Assembly (NCBI GenBank): GCA_029934515.1
Contig: JAOZMB010000010.1
Span: forward strand, 1-44,118
DNA: 44,118 nt
DNA from: Bacteroidales bacterium
GTDB lineage: Bacteria; Bacteroidota; Bacteroidia; Bacteroidales; JAADGE01
Reading direction: 5' to 3'
In this document: positions 15,728-24,399 of the stretch, piece by piece
Layout: every line of letters begins with the position of its first letter
Numbering within the stretch: the first letter of the stretch is position 1
Translations under genes and position numbers: made by a program
Notes under the pieces: generated by a model
Told to the model about the DNA's origin: nothing
The model's input: only the letters and a program-made list of their open reading frames with translations
The model's database searches: none

Positions 15728-16450
15728 TTATTTTCTGTCAAATATATTATATTTCAATATACAATATATTGCTCTAAAACCATCTTTAAAGTTTATTTTT
15801 TTCCCTTCTTTGTAAGTTCTTCCGTAATATGATATTCCTACTTCATATATTCTAATATTTTGAATTCTTGAAATTTTTGCTGTAATTTCTGGTTCGAATC
15901 CGAATCGTTTTTCTTTTAATTTTATATTTTTAATAATATCTGCTTTGAACATTTTGTAGCATGTTTCCATATCAGACAGGTTAAGATTTGTAAAACAATT
16001 TGATAAGAATGTTAATAAATTATTTCCTACTGAATGCCAAAAGAATAAAATTCTATGTGGCATTGCTCCTTTGAATATAGAACCATAAACGACATCTGCA
16101 AAACCATCTATAAAATGGCTTTAATAACAAGTTGTATTCTTCGGGATTATATTCTAAATCTGCATCTTGTATTACTATCAAATCTCCTGTTGCATCTTTT
16201 ATTCCGGTATGTATTGCTGCTCCTTTTCCTTTATTTTTTTTATGTTCGAAATATTTTATGTTGGATTTTTATTTTCAGATATATATTTTAGTATAATATT
16301 TTTTGTTTTATCTTTTGAAAAATCATTTACTATAATTATTTCCTTTGAAATATTATTAATTAATTCTACTGAATTAATTTTTGTAAGAATTTTAACAATA
16401 GTGTTTTCTTCGTTATAAGTTGGTATTACAATTGTTAATTTTTTCATCAA
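15728..16450 (-). pseudogene. Family 2 glycosyltransferase with two compensating frameshifts
   Basis: The reading starts MMKKLTIVIPTYNEENTIVK (GT-A fold, DPM1-like) and stops at NPT. Translating on in another frame gives [20 protein letters not shown], then [21 protein letters not shown] with the metal-binding DAD; after a second shift the first frame returns with [20 protein letters not shown] and the C-terminal METCYKMF...[11 protein letters not shown] part. The first shift behaves as one missing base near the T5 run at 16266-16270, the second as one extra base in the A4 run at 16112-16115. Corrected, it is ~240 residues, full length for polyprenyl-phosphate-sugar synthases of this family. 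Both shifts are at homopolymers, so sequencing error is as likely as true decay. It sits between lpxD and lpxC-fabZ. Confidence 0.88.
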
Positions 16451-16491
16451 ATGGAAATTTGTTTATTAATTTTATGTTGTATTTTAATGAT

Positions 16492-16522
16492 ATTGATAAT
16501 TAATATTGTTTCGATTATCAAT
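16492..16522 (-). terminator. Hairpin between lpxD and glycosyltransferase genes
   Basis: ATTGATAAT (16492-16500) and ATTATCAAT (16514-16522) are perfectly complementary with a 13-base loop, and T6 follows on the plus strand. Both flanking genes are on the minus strand, so its function as a terminator is uncertain. Confidence 0.35.
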
Positions 16523-16577
16523 TTTTTGATTGTAAATAATAAAAAATTGAACAAAGTCTGGCAGTTATAAAACATAT

Positions 16578-17600
16578 TTATTTATCGTATAATATTTTAT
16601 CAATTTTTCTTTTCAAATCAGGAAGCATATTTATAATTGCAAATGTTCTGTACCAGTTTCTCATTCCCGTGACTGGTGTTCCTTGCATCACTGCATTTTT
16701 CTTTTTTATACTTTTATGAACTCCAGATTGTGCGCCTATTTTTACGCCGTCTGCAATTACGAGATGCCCGGCAAAACCAACCTGACCTCCAATCATACAA
16801 TTTTTTCCTATTTTAGTTGAACCAGAGATAGCTGTTTGTGCTGCGATTACTGTATTTTCACCGACCTCAACATTGTGAGCAATTTGTATAAGATTATCTA
16901 ATTTAACTCCTGCACGTATTATTGTTGAGCCAATTGTTGCTCTGTCAATAGTTGTGTTTGCTCCGACCTCGACATTATCTTCGATTATAACATTTCCCAA
17001 TTGGGGTATTTTTTTGAACTCTGTATCCATTTGTGGTACAAAACCAAAACCATCGCTACCAATAATAGTTCCAGAATGTATTACACAGTTCTTTCCTATT
17101 TTTGTATCTTTGTATATATTAACTCCAGAATATATTTCTGTATTATCGTCAATTTTAACTTTCTCGCTAATGTGAGTATTTGAAAGAATAGTAACATTAT
17201 TACCAATTATTGTATCTTTATCTATAAAAACAAAAGGCTCAATATAAACATTTTCACCTATTTTTGCTGTTTTGTGTATATGTGTATTTTCAGAAATACC
17301 AGTTCTGTTTTTTTTATTTAAATTGTTATACAGTTCAAGTATTGAGGCAAAAGCTTTATAGGCATCAGGTACTCTTATCAATGTAGCGTTAATTTGTCGT
17401 TCTGCGACAAAATCATTATTTACAATAACAACTGAGGCTGTTGTTTCGTAAATATATTTTGTATATTTTGGATTTGCAAGGAACGAGAGTGTTGCTTCGC
17501 CTCCGTCTTCTATCTTCGAGATATTTGAAACAAATACTTTTTTGTCTCCTTCAACATTTCCGTTCAAAAATTCGGCAATTTTTTCTGCAGTAAATTTCAT
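16578..17600 (-). CDS. lpxD: UDP-3-O-acylglucosamine N-acyltransferase
   Basis: 340 residues from the chosen start. LpxD adds the second hydroxyacyl chain to the deacetylated UDP-glucosamine derivative made by LpxC. Residues 1-95 form the N-terminal uridine-binding domain (FTAEKIAEFLNGNVEG, ATLSFLANPKYTKYIY), then hexapeptide repeats of the left-handed beta helix, with the catalytic-histidine region IQIAHNVEVGENTVIAAQTA followed by GGQVGFAGHLVIADGVKIGA. An ATG six codons earlier (17618) is possible, but MKFTAEKIAEF matches the usual family N-terminus, and a TAAATTTG -7-like element lies at 17616-17623, which would put the earlier start at or before the transcript start. Confidence 0.95.
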   Translation of the reverse strand: MKFTAEKIAEFLNGNVEGDKKVFVSNISKIEDGGEATLSFLANPKYTKYIYETTASVVIVNNDFVAERQINATLIRVPDAYKAFASILELYNNLNKKNRTGISENTHIHKTAKIGENVYIEPFVFIDKDTIIGNNVTILSNTHISEKVKIDDNTEIYSGVNIYKDTKIGKNCVIHSGTIIGSDGFGFVPQMDTEFKKIPQLGNVIIEDNVEVGANTTIDRATIGSTIIRAGVKLDNLIQIAHNVEVGENTVIAAQTAISGSTKIGKNCMIGGQVGFAGHLVIADGVKIGAQSGVHKSIKKKNAVMQGTPVTGMRNWYRTFAIINMLPDLKRKIDKILYDK

Positions 17601-17666
17601 GTATATTTTTTTTTGCAAATTTAATTAAATAAACTAAATTTTTATGATTTTTTATAAAAATAATAT

Positions 17667-17728
17667 AGGAATTAAAGTTGTTAGTTGTTAGTTATATGAT
17701 ATATTATGTTTTTAAAATATTAATTCCT
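17667..17728. repeat. Small element: dispersed repeat flanked by 9-bp inverted repeats
   Basis: AGGAATTAA (17667-17675) and TTAATTCCT (17720-17728) are perfect inverted repeats. Between them, GTTAGTTGTTAGTTATATGA continuing to TTATGTTTTTA (17680-17717) matches the reverse complement of 38413-38450 with one insertion and about two substitutions. Confidence 0.6.
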
Positions 17729-17911
17729 TGATTTTCAGCACTTAAATATTTTGATGCGTCTACCTATGAAGTAATAAATAATAAACAAAAAAAGTTGTAG
17801 CAAACAAATTATGTGATGTTATTATAAAGAAATAAGTTTTGAATTGAATTATAATTTGACGAATTATATATTGTTTTCAGATATTTTGTCTTTTTTTAGA
17901 TGGAAAGATGA

Positions 17912-17953
17912 GTAAGATTCAAATATTAAAAATCATTAATTTTTGAGTCTTAC
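17912..17953 (-). terminator. 18-bp hairpin downstream of the capsule operon
   Basis: GTAAGATTCAAATATTAA (17912-17929) pairs with TTAATTTTTGAGTCTTAC (17936-17953), with one G-T pair, one mismatch and a six-base loop. It lies ~105 bases past the last minus-strand gene of the operon and is the best candidate for its transcription end. Confidence 0.5.
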
Positions 17954-18058
17954 AAGGAGGCTGAAAATTAGTAATAAAAAAAATATCCAATGCTGATATT
18001 ACTATAATTAAGTCAATTATAGTTTTTAATTTACCGAATATGAATTTTATATTGTTTG

Positions 18059-19069
18059 TTATGAATGGAATTTAACATACCAATCCACAAATTTTTTAAT
18101 TCCTTTTTCAATATTTATTTTTGGTTTGTATTGAAAATCTTTTTGAAGTTCCGAAATATCAGAGAATGTTTTTAAAACATCACCTTGTCTTGTTGGCAGA
18201 TATTCTATTTTAGCAGTTTTTTTAAGTGTATTTTCTATTGTTTTAATAAAATATTTAAGATTTACTGGCTTTGAATTTCCGATATTATAAATTTTATAAT
18301 TATATAATTTTTTACTATTAATCACACAAATAACTCCAGCAGTAATATCGTCAATATACGTAAAATCTCGTTCCATATTACCATTGTTAAAAACTTTTAT
18401 TTTCTTTCCATTGCTTATATTTTTAACAAATATGTAAGGTGCCATATCTGGTCGTCCCCAAGGTCCGTAAACAGTAAAAAACCTTAATCCAGTAGTTTTT
18501 AATTTGTATAGATGGCTGTATGAATATGCTATCAATTCGTTTGTTTTTTTTGATGCAGCATATAAACTTATAGGTTTATCAACATTATCAGTTTCCTTAA
18601 ATGGAACATTTTCTCTGTTACCGTAAACGCTGGAGCTGCTTGCGTATGCAAAATGTTTTACATTATAATTTCGACAGGCATCAATAATATTTATAAATCC
18701 GGTAATATTATTTTTGATGTAAGTATGCGGCGCATTTATACTGTATTGAACACCTGCTTGTGCGGCAAGATTACAAACTGTTTCAAATTGCTGATTTTGA
18801 AACAGTTTTTCGATATTATATCTGTCTGTAATATCAATTTTTGCAAATTCAAATTTTTTGTATTTTTTACTTTTATATAAAATATTAGGCCAAATACTAT
18901 CTTCTTCAATACCCAGTAATGGTAATTTTGCATATTTTTGTTTAACATTATAATAGCTGTTAATGTTATCAATTCCTACGACATTGTGTCCTTCGTCTAC
19001 TAATTTTTTGGCGATATGATAACCTATAAATCCAAGTACTCCGGTTATTAGAATTTTATTATTATTCAA
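18059..19069 (-). CDS. UDP-glucuronate 4-epimerase family protein
   Basis: 336 residues, an extended short-chain dehydrogenase. NAD-binding GVLGFIG (10-16), YASSSSVYG with the catalytic serine/threonine region, and the YxxxK pair Tyr170/Lys174 in SLYAASKKTNE are present. LRFFTVYGPWGRPDMAPYIF is typical of the UDP-GlcA 4-epimerases (CapI/LspL type), which make UDP-galacturonate for capsule or LPS; an insertion after IDNINSYYNVKQKYAKL also fits that group. It is the last gene of the wza-wzc operon, 13 bases after the preceding epimerase. Substrate specificity is inferred from family resemblance. Confidence 0.87.
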   Translation of the reverse strand: MNNNKILITGVLGFIGYHIAKKLVDEGHNVVGIDNINSYYNVKQKYAKLPLLGIEEDSIWPNILYKSKKYKKFEFAKIDITDRYNIEKLFQNQQFETVCNLAAQAGVQYSINAPHTYIKNNITGFINIIDACRNYNVKHFAYASSSSVYGNRENVPFKETDNVDKPISLYAASKKTNELIAYSYSHLYKLKTTGLRFFTVYGPWGRPDMAPYIFVKNISNGKKIKVFNNGNMERDFTYIDDITAGVICVINSKKLYNYKIYNIGNSKPVNLKYFIKTIENTLKKTAKIEYLPTRQGDVLKTFSDISELQKDFQYKPKINIEKGIKKFVDWYVKFHS

Positions 19070-19082
19070 TTTTGTTATTTTT

Positions 19083-20210
19083 TTAAGTTTTTAAAGAATT
19101 CAAAAAATCGTTATAATACCATTCACATGCTTTTTTAAATCCTTTTTCGGCATTGTATTTTGGTTTATATCCAAGTACAGTCTTAGCTTTTTCTATAGAA
19201 GCGAGCGAATGTGGAATATCTCCTTGTCGTTTGGCACCGATTTTACAATTTATGTGTAAAATTTTTGAATCAAATTTAGATAAATTTGATTTTAAAGCAT
19301 CAAACAACTCAAATAAAGTTGTATTTTTGCCGTATGCAACATTAAATACATCGTATATTATTGAGTTTTTTTGATTTTTGATTTTTGATTTGTCTGTTTT
19401 AAAATATTTATTTAGTCCGTTTATAATATTTTCTTTTGAGCTTATTGCGGCAAGTTCGTTTGCCTGTATTACATTATCAATATAAGTAAAATCTCTGCTG
19501 TATGTTCCGTCACCATTTATAATAGGCGATTCGTGATTTAAAAGTTTTTTTACCCATAAAGGAATCACGGCAGCATAAGCTCCGCTATGATCCTGATTTT
19601 TACCAAAAACATTAAAGTATCTCAGTCCGATTGTTTCTATTCCGTAAAGTTCGCTGTAAACTTTTGCAAAATATTCATTTACCACTTTTGTAATTGCATA
19701 AGGGCTGAGTGGTCTTCCTATATTTTCTTCTACTTTGGGTAATTTTTTAGAATCTCCGTATGTTGACGAGCTTGCAGCATAAATGAAACGTTTTACTTTT
19801 TCATCTCTTGCCGCAGTTAATACATTAAGGAAACCGTCAATGTTAACAGAATTTGTTATTTCTGGATATTTTATTGAACGCGGTACACTTCCAAGAGCTG
19901 CCTGATGAAAAACATATTCACAATCTTTGATTGCTTTTCTACAAATATTTATATCACGAATATCTCCTTCAATAAATTTAAAGTTCGTATTAAATAAAAA
20001 TTCGTTTATATTTTTTCTGTGTCCAGTAGCCAAATTATCAAGACATACGACTTCATTGCCAGCATGCAAAAAATATTCAATTAAGTTAGAACCTATAAAA
20101 CCAGCTCCTCCAGTAATAAGTATTTTTGAATTTTTTAATTGTTTTTTCACTATTGAATAATTATTTTTAATATTATATAATAAAAAAATTTTGAAATTAC
20201 TTCTATACAA
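19083..20210 (-). CDS. wbpP: UDP-N-acetylglucosamine 4-epimerase (WbpP/TviC type)
   Basis: 375 residues, an extended short-chain dehydrogenase. GGAGFIG (34-40) binds NAD; Tyr171 and Lys175 in LSPYAITKVVNE are catalytic. The N-terminal extension before the Rossmann fold and segments FHQAALGSVPRSIKYPE, RFIYAASSSTYGD and LRYFNVFGKNQDHSGAYAA match the WbpP/TviC group, which interconverts UDP-GlcNAc and UDP-GalNAc. This would feed the WbpO/TviB-type dehydrogenase at 40.8-42.1 kb. A stretch KTDKSKIKNQKNS near residue 280 is encoded by a tandem TTTTGAT-like repeat, a likely recent slippage insertion between strands. The precise start within the N-terminal extension is uncertain. Confidence 0.9.
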   Translation of the reverse strand: MYRSNFKIFLLYNIKNNYSIVKKQLKNSKILITGGAGFIGSNLIEYFLHAGNEVVCLDNLATGHRKNINEFLFNTNFKFIEGDIRDINICRKAIKDCEYVFHQAALGSVPRSIKYPEITNSVNIDGFLNVLTAARDEKVKRFIYAASSSTYGDSKKLPKVEENIGRPLSPYAITKVVNEYFAKVYSELYGIETIGLRYFNVFGKNQDHSGAYAAVIPLWVKKLLNHESPIINGDGTYSRDFTYIDNVIQANELAAISSKENIINGLNKYFKTDKSKIKNQKNSIIYDVFNVAYGKNTTLFELFDALKSNLSKFDSKILHINCKIGAKRQGDIPHSLASIEKAKTVLGYKPKYNAEKGFKKACEWYYNDFLNSLKT

Positions 20211-20263
20211 TTCAAACCAATTTTATATCTGGTTTTTATTTTACTAAAAAATATCTTCTTTTT

Positions 20264-20770
20264 TTAAACAGTTTTCAGCATTTTCGGTGATATTTTAACC
20301 ATTAATGAGTATCCAATATTTTCAATTCGCAACAACAAGTATTTTTTTCCTAAATAAGAAATTATTTCTCCTTTTGTACCACGTAGTTGTCCGTGTTCAA
20401 TTTCAACATGTTGTCCGATGTCAAACCGTTTTGAACTAATATTAAAATCGAGTTTATTCTGTAGAACCTTTTTTATGTTTTCGATTTGTTCGTCTCTAAT
20501 AGGGGCTGCTTTTCCGCCAAAACTTACATATCTAACAGCTCCTTTTGTATTTATTGCATTGTAATATTCTTTTTCACTCACACGAACGAAAAGATATGAC
20601 CTAAAAAGCGGTTCTTTAACTTTTTTTTTTCTATCGCTCCACTGTTTAATTTTTTCTATAATAGGACAATAATTTTCTATTTTTTTTTCTGTAAGTGCCA
20701 GCGAAAGTTTTTTTTCATGTCTTGGTCTTGTATAAACTGCATACCATTTATATTGCAACTTATTTTTCAT
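20264..20770 (-). CDS. UpxY/NusG-like transcription antiterminator
   Basis: 168 residues from the chosen start. The NGN domain starts KWYAVYTRPRHEKKLSLALT, continues with ENYCPIIEKIKQWSDRKKKV and EPLFRSYLFVRVSEKEY, and a KOW-like end FDIGQHVEIEHGQLRGTKGE follows. NusG paralogues of this kind (UpxY in Bacteroides, RfaH elsewhere) keep RNA polymerase elongating through long capsule operons. The ATG at 20770 overlaps the wzc stop as ATGA, so I prefer it to an upstream ATG at 20797 that would overlap wzc further. It sits mid-operon, after wza and wzc, whereas UpxY usually comes first. Confidence 0.9.
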   Translation of the reverse strand: MKNKLQYKWYAVYTRPRHEKKLSLALTEKKIENYCPIIEKIKQWSDRKKKVKEPLFRSYLFVRVSEKEYYNAINTKGAVRYVSFGGKAAPIRDEQIENIKKVLQNKLDFNISSKRFDIGQHVEIEHGQLRGTKGEIISYLGKKYLLLRIENIGYSLMVKISPKMLKTV

Positions 20771-23238
20771 TTTTTTTTCTTTAATTTTTTTTTCCAAAAA
20801 TTCAGTCCTTTTTCTTTTTTATTCTCGTCTTTAAAATATTCATTTTCGTATCCACCGTATCCGTATCCGTATCCGTATCCGTATCCGTATCCGTATCCGT
20901 AAATTTTAGATTGCTTAATACCGTTGAATAGTATTCCTGTTTTCTTTTTCTCTGATTCTTTAAGTTCTTGTATAACTCCCGATAAGGCTCTTTTTGTTGT
21001 ATGATTATAACGTGTAACAAATACGTTTACATCGCTGTATTTTGCAAGCATAAGTGCATCTGCAACAACTCCAACAGGTGGCGAATCAACTATTACTATA
21101 TCATATTTTGATTTCAAAAATTCAAATAGTTTCTCAGCCTGTTCAGATGCAATTAACTCAATGGGATTAGGCGGAACTGGACCTGAAAAAATTATATCAA
21201 GGTTTTCAATATCAGATTTATACAAAATATCATCAATGCTTGATTGTTTTATCAAATATGTTGACAAACCTATATCATTTTCAACATCAAAAGCATTCTG
21301 AACCTTAGGTAATCTAATGTCAAAACTCAATAAACATGTTTTTTTGTTGAAAGAAGCAAAAACAGAAGCAAGATTAATTGAATTAAATGTTTTGCCTTCC
21401 TTAGGCATAGTTGAAGTTAATAGTATAATTTTCTTTTCTTTTCCTTGTAGTAAATATTGCAAATTTGTATAAACAGAGCGGAATAATTCTGCAATTGTTG
21501 ATTTTGGATATTCTGCAAAAACTTTTACTACTGGTTTTTTGTATTGGATTATTCCGCCAAGAAAAGGTAAACCTGTAATACTTTCAATAACCTTTCTATC
21601 AATAATTTTATCATTAAGTAGATCTCTTAAATAAATTATAATGGCTGGTATTATAAAACCGAGCATAAAAGCTACCATGTAAATATATCTGTGTTTTATT
21701 GACTTCTTTTCAGACCTATCATTTCTTGCTTCATCTATCACTTCTGCATCAGGAACACTTGCTGCTTCTGCAATTTGTGATTCTGCTCGTTTCTGTAACA
21801 GGAATGTATAAATAGCATCATTTAACTTGAATTTTCGTTCAAATCCGAATAACATTTGTTGTGTTTTCGGCAATTTCCTTGCTTCTCTTTCAAGTTTTAT
21901 TATTCTGTTATCAATTTCTTTAATCGAGATGTCTGTTGCATTTATAATATTGCCTACATTTGTTGATATAAGTTTTTTTGTATTTTTTATTTTATTCTCG
22001 ATACCAATAATAATTGGAGATTTTTTGGTTGTATTTGCCGAAAGTGCAATTCTTTGTGTTGTAAGTTTTATAAATTCACCAACAAGTTTATTTAACAGCG
22101 GGTCTTGGATTCCTATTGTCGATGGAGCCATTAATTCATCGTACTCTGAGCTCTCTTTTATAGTTTTAAAAAGGTATTGATAATATTTATTATGCGATAG
22201 TAACTCTGCTTTTTCTTTTTGTAGGTCGGAGAGTCTGCTAAACAAATTCTCTGCCTGAGAACCAACGTCCATTACTTTATGCACACTTTTAAAATCCTGT
22301 AAACTATTTTCTGCAAATTTTAAAGAATCTGTTATTTCATCTAATTGACTGTCAATAAAATGAATTGTATTTTTAGCGGTTTTATTTTTTGTATCAAGAC
22401 TTCTATTTATATATACTTCCGTAAGTTTATTTAAAAAATCTGTTATTTTATTAATACTGTTGCCCTGTAAAGATAAAATAAGCACATCAATATCTTTTTC
22501 AAGAAATTCCACTTTTATACTGTTCTTATATTTTAATACAAGCGAACTCATATCATTAAAAAGAAAATTATACTCGTTATCATTTTCTTTGTCTTCTGGA
22601 AAAATGTCTTCTTCATAATCTGGGTTCCTTTCTATTCTGAAACTATAATTTTCGCTTTTAATTTCATCACCAAAACTGGCAATTAGTTCCAACGAAATAT
22701 TTTCAACATTTCCTACACTTATATCATCATTAAAAGAATATAATGTAACATCTTCGGCTTCAAAATTTATTCTGAATTTGTCTTCTGAAATAAATTTTAA
22801 TTTAATAGGTAAGTTTATTGGTTGTTGTACAAGCGAATCGTATTTTACAATGAACGGACTTGATTTATACAATTCGTTTTGTGAATAACCAGATTTAATA
22901 AAATAAGAAACCGAAAAATTAAGTTGTCTTATTGTTTCTTTTATCAATGAATATGATTGAATAATAATTTTTTCATCTCCTGCATCTCTTTTTTTACCTA
23001 AAAAACTTAGACCACTGAACGCATTATCTCCAAGTAATGACGATTTTTCTTCTTTTATCAGAAGAGTAGTATTTACTTCGTAAATAGACATTATAAATTG
23101 AGAATATAAATATGCTCCTCCAATTGCGAGAATCCCACAGACAATAAAAATATACCAATATCTTAATAATTTAAAGAAAAAATGTATAAAATCAAAGCTG
23201 TCTTCCGATATTTCTGTTTGTGTTTGTGTTTGTTCCAA
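20767..23238 (-). CDS. wzc: Wzc-like polysaccharide co-polymerase / tyrosine autokinase
   Basis: 823 residues, typical of Bacteroidota Wzc. A Wzz domain spans two membrane helices (about 26-46 and 518-536) with a long periplasmic coiled-coil region between. The cytoplasmic BY-kinase follows: Walker A STMPKEGKT (609-617), Walker A' LLSFDIRLP (636-644), Walker B DIVIVDSPP (713-721). The C-terminus has the tyrosine cluster that is autophosphorylated in this family: ten tyrosines between residues 780 and 801, mostly GY dipeptides encoded by a hexanucleotide tandem repeat. The kinase cycle controls polymer length and export with the outer-membrane protein Wza, whose gene ends 4 bases upstream. The Walker A' has Ser-Phe-Asp where proteobacterial versions have Asp-x-Asp. 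Confidence 0.95.
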   Translation of the reverse strand: MEQTQTQTEISEDSFDFIHFFFKLLRYWYIFIVCGILAIGGAYLYSQFIMSIYEVNTTLLIKEEKSSLLGDNAFSGLSFLGKKRDAGDEKIIIQSYSLIKETIRQLNFSVSYFIKSGYSQNELYKSSPFIVKYDSLVQQPINLPIKLKFISEDKFRINFEAEDVTLYSFNDDISVGNVENISLELIASFGDEIKSENYSFRIERNPDYEEDIFPEDKENDNEYNFLFNDMSSLVLKYKNSIKVEFLEKDIDVLILSLQGNSINKITDFLNKLTEVYINRSLDTKNKTAKNTIHFIDSQLDEITDSLKFAENSLQDFKSVHKVMDVGSQAENLFSRLSDLQKEKAELLSHNKYYQYLFKTIKESSEYDELMAPSTIGIQDPLLNKLVGEFIKLTTQRIALSANTTKKSPIIIGIENKIKNTKKLISTNVGNIINATDISIKEIDNRIIKLEREARKLPKTQQMLFGFERKFKLNDAIYTFLLQKRAESQIAEAASVPDAEVIDEARNDRSEKKSIKHRYIYMVAFMLGFIIPAIIIYLRDLLNDKIIDRKVIESITGLPFLGGIIQYKKPVVKVFAEYPKSTIAELFRSVYTNLQYLLQGKEKKIILLTSTMPKEGKTFNSINLASVFASFNKKTCLLSFDIRLPKVQNAFDVENDIGLSTYLIKQSSIDDILYKSDIENLDIIFSGPVPPNPIELIASEQAEKLFEFLKSKYDIVIVDSPPVGVVADALMLAKYSDVNVFVTRYNHTTKRALSGVIQELKESEKKKTGILFNGIKQSKIYGYGYGYGYGYGYGYGGYENEYFKDENKKEKGLNFWKKKLKKKK
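20855..20901 (-). repeat. Hexanucleotide tandem repeat (CCGTAT)7.8 in wzc
   Basis: Seven full CCGTAT units plus five bases, perfect throughout, encoding the GY run of the Wzc tyrosine tail on the minus strand. Because the unit is six bases, slippage would add or remove one Gly-Tyr pair without shifting frame. Confidence 0.97.
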
Positions 23239-23242
23239 TTTA

Positions 23243-24040
23243 TTATCTGCTTAAATATGTTAATATTACGAGTATTGATGTTGTTGTTGATAAAATAACT
23301 GATAATGAAGAAAAGAATGGAAACGATTTTTTATCCAAAAAAACAGCATCTAACTGTTCTACATAAATAATATCGTTTGGCATTAAGTAAAAATGTTCCT
23401 TCCCAAGAATATTTTTATCTGTTAAATTAATATGATGTATCTTTGTATTTTTTCCATCTCGTCTGACAAGTTTTATTTCTGTTCGGTTTGCATGAATTGT
23501 GAGGTCTCCAGCTGTTCCGACTAAGTCGAACACTGTTATTTTATCATCAAATTCAATTTTATACCTACCTGGTCTATTTACTTCTCCAATTATTGTAATA
23601 TAAGCATCAGCGAGCCTGACCTGAACATTTATTTGTTTAAAATACTTACTTATAGAATAATCTATTGTGTCTGTAATTTCTTCGAGGTTTAAATCATTTA
23701 TGTAAACCTTTCCTATTTGTGGAATATCAACATATCCTTTTGAGTCAACAATATAAATATCTTTATACTTCCGTCCTCCTTCATTTTGTACATTATTTGT
23801 CTTTCCTGGTTCTAAGATTAATGCTGTCTCAGGGTCTAAACTTGAAAAACTTATGTATAAATTATCACCTGACTGAACTTTATACTGTTGTAATTCTGGA
23901 GAAAATATTGTTTCTCCTGTTCTTCCAGATTTTTCCTGAAGATAATTAATTTTTTTTGCTGGAATACACGAAACCATACATGATAAAATAATTAATATCA
24001 AAAAAATACTTAAATTAAAACTATTTTTTTTATAATACAT
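23243..24040 (-). CDS. wza: Wza-like outer-membrane polysaccharide export lipoprotein
   Basis: 265 residues. The signal peptide has two possible lipidation cysteines (LSC, Cys21, or MVSC, Cys25). The polysaccharide-export domain begins YKVQSGDNLYISFSSLDPE and continues DIYIVDSKGYVDIPQIGKVY; an SLBB domain (VRLADAYITIIGEVNRPGRY, then ITVFDLVGTAGDLT) follows. The last ~20 residues are hydrophobic (SVILSTTTSILVILTYL), a membrane segment common in the shorter Bacteroidota Wza relatives. Wza oligomers form the outer-membrane exit channel working with Wzc. It is the first gene of the operon, with a candidate promoter just upstream. Confidence 0.93.
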   Translation of the reverse strand: MYYKKNSFNLSIFLILIILSCMVSCIPAKKINYLQEKSGRTGETIFSPELQQYKVQSGDNLYISFSSLDPETALILEPGKTNNVQNEGGRKYKDIYIVDSKGYVDIPQIGKVYINDLNLEEITDTIDYSISKYFKQINVQVRLADAYITIIGEVNRPGRYKIEFDDKITVFDLVGTAGDLTIHANRTEIKLVRRDGKNTKIHHINLTDKNILGKEHFYLMPNDIIYVEQLDAVFLDKKSFPFFSSLSVILSTTTSILVILTYLSR

Positions 24041-24060
24041 TTTTAAATTTTATTATTATT

Positions 24061-24092
24061 CAAAATATAAATATTTGTAAATTTTATAACAA
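24061..24092 (-). promoter_or_regulatory. Candidate promoter of the wza operon
   Basis: On the minus strand, TTG (24092-24090), 20 bases, then TATATTTTG (24069-24061), one base longer than the TAnnTTTG consensus. It would give a leader of about 15 bases before wza. Confidence 0.35.
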
Positions 24093-24168
24093 AAGCAAGG
24101 TAAATCTTTGATAAAAGTACAAATATTTTATTGGCACAAATATAGTAATCAATTTAATTTTAATCAAA

Positions 24169-24184
24169 TTTTTTTTTTTTTTTT
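24169..24184. repeat. T16 homopolymer tract
   Basis: Sixteen consecutive T on the plus strand between the divergent wza and prs genes, 129 bases from the wza start. Confidence 0.95.
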
Positions 24185-24354
24185 GATAAAACATAAGAAA
24201 TTTATGATATATCAAATATATTTATATAGATAATAAAGGTCTTTTTTGATTATATATGAACCTTAATTTTATATAATAAATTTTTTATTTGCTTTATTTT
24301 TAGTAATTATATTGTCAATTATTAAAAAAAATTTATCTGCACGAAGTATATTTT

Positions 24355-24362
24355 TATATTTG
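24355..24362 (+). promoter_or_regulatory. Candidate -7 element for prs
   Basis: TATATTTG fits TAnnTTTG and lies 37 bases before the prs ATG. No convincing TTG is found at the matching -33 distance. Confidence 0.35.
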
Positions 24363-24399
24363 CCAAAAAATAATTAAATATATAATTTAAAAATTATCT

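Larger units (their letters stand above)
17601..18058. other. 458-base gene-free region with repeats and hairpins
   Basis: No credible reading frame. It holds a -7-like element for lpxD, a 62-base inverted-repeat element containing a dispersed repeat (17667-17728), and an 18-bp hairpin (17912-17953) followed by AAGGAGG with no start codon at a useful distance. Nothing is recognised between 17730 and 17900. Confidence 0.7.
24041..24399. other. 359-base divergent intergenic region between wza and prs
   Basis: It contains candidate promoters for both genes and a T16 homopolymer (24169-24184). No reading frame or strong secondary structure is seen in the rest, which is about 85% A+T by eye. Confidence 0.7.

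Noticed and set aside
17953-17960. AAGGAGG as a ribosome-binding site of a small gene
   Set aside because: No start codon with a following open frame lies at a suitable distance, and the organism makes little use of such sites.
20855-20901. Tandem array as a possible CRISPR
   Set aside because: Units are six bases without spacers and lie inside a coding region.
20717-20902. Plus-strand frame ending in a PY repeat
   Set aside because: It is the antisense reading of the wzc hexamer repeat and its neighbourhood.
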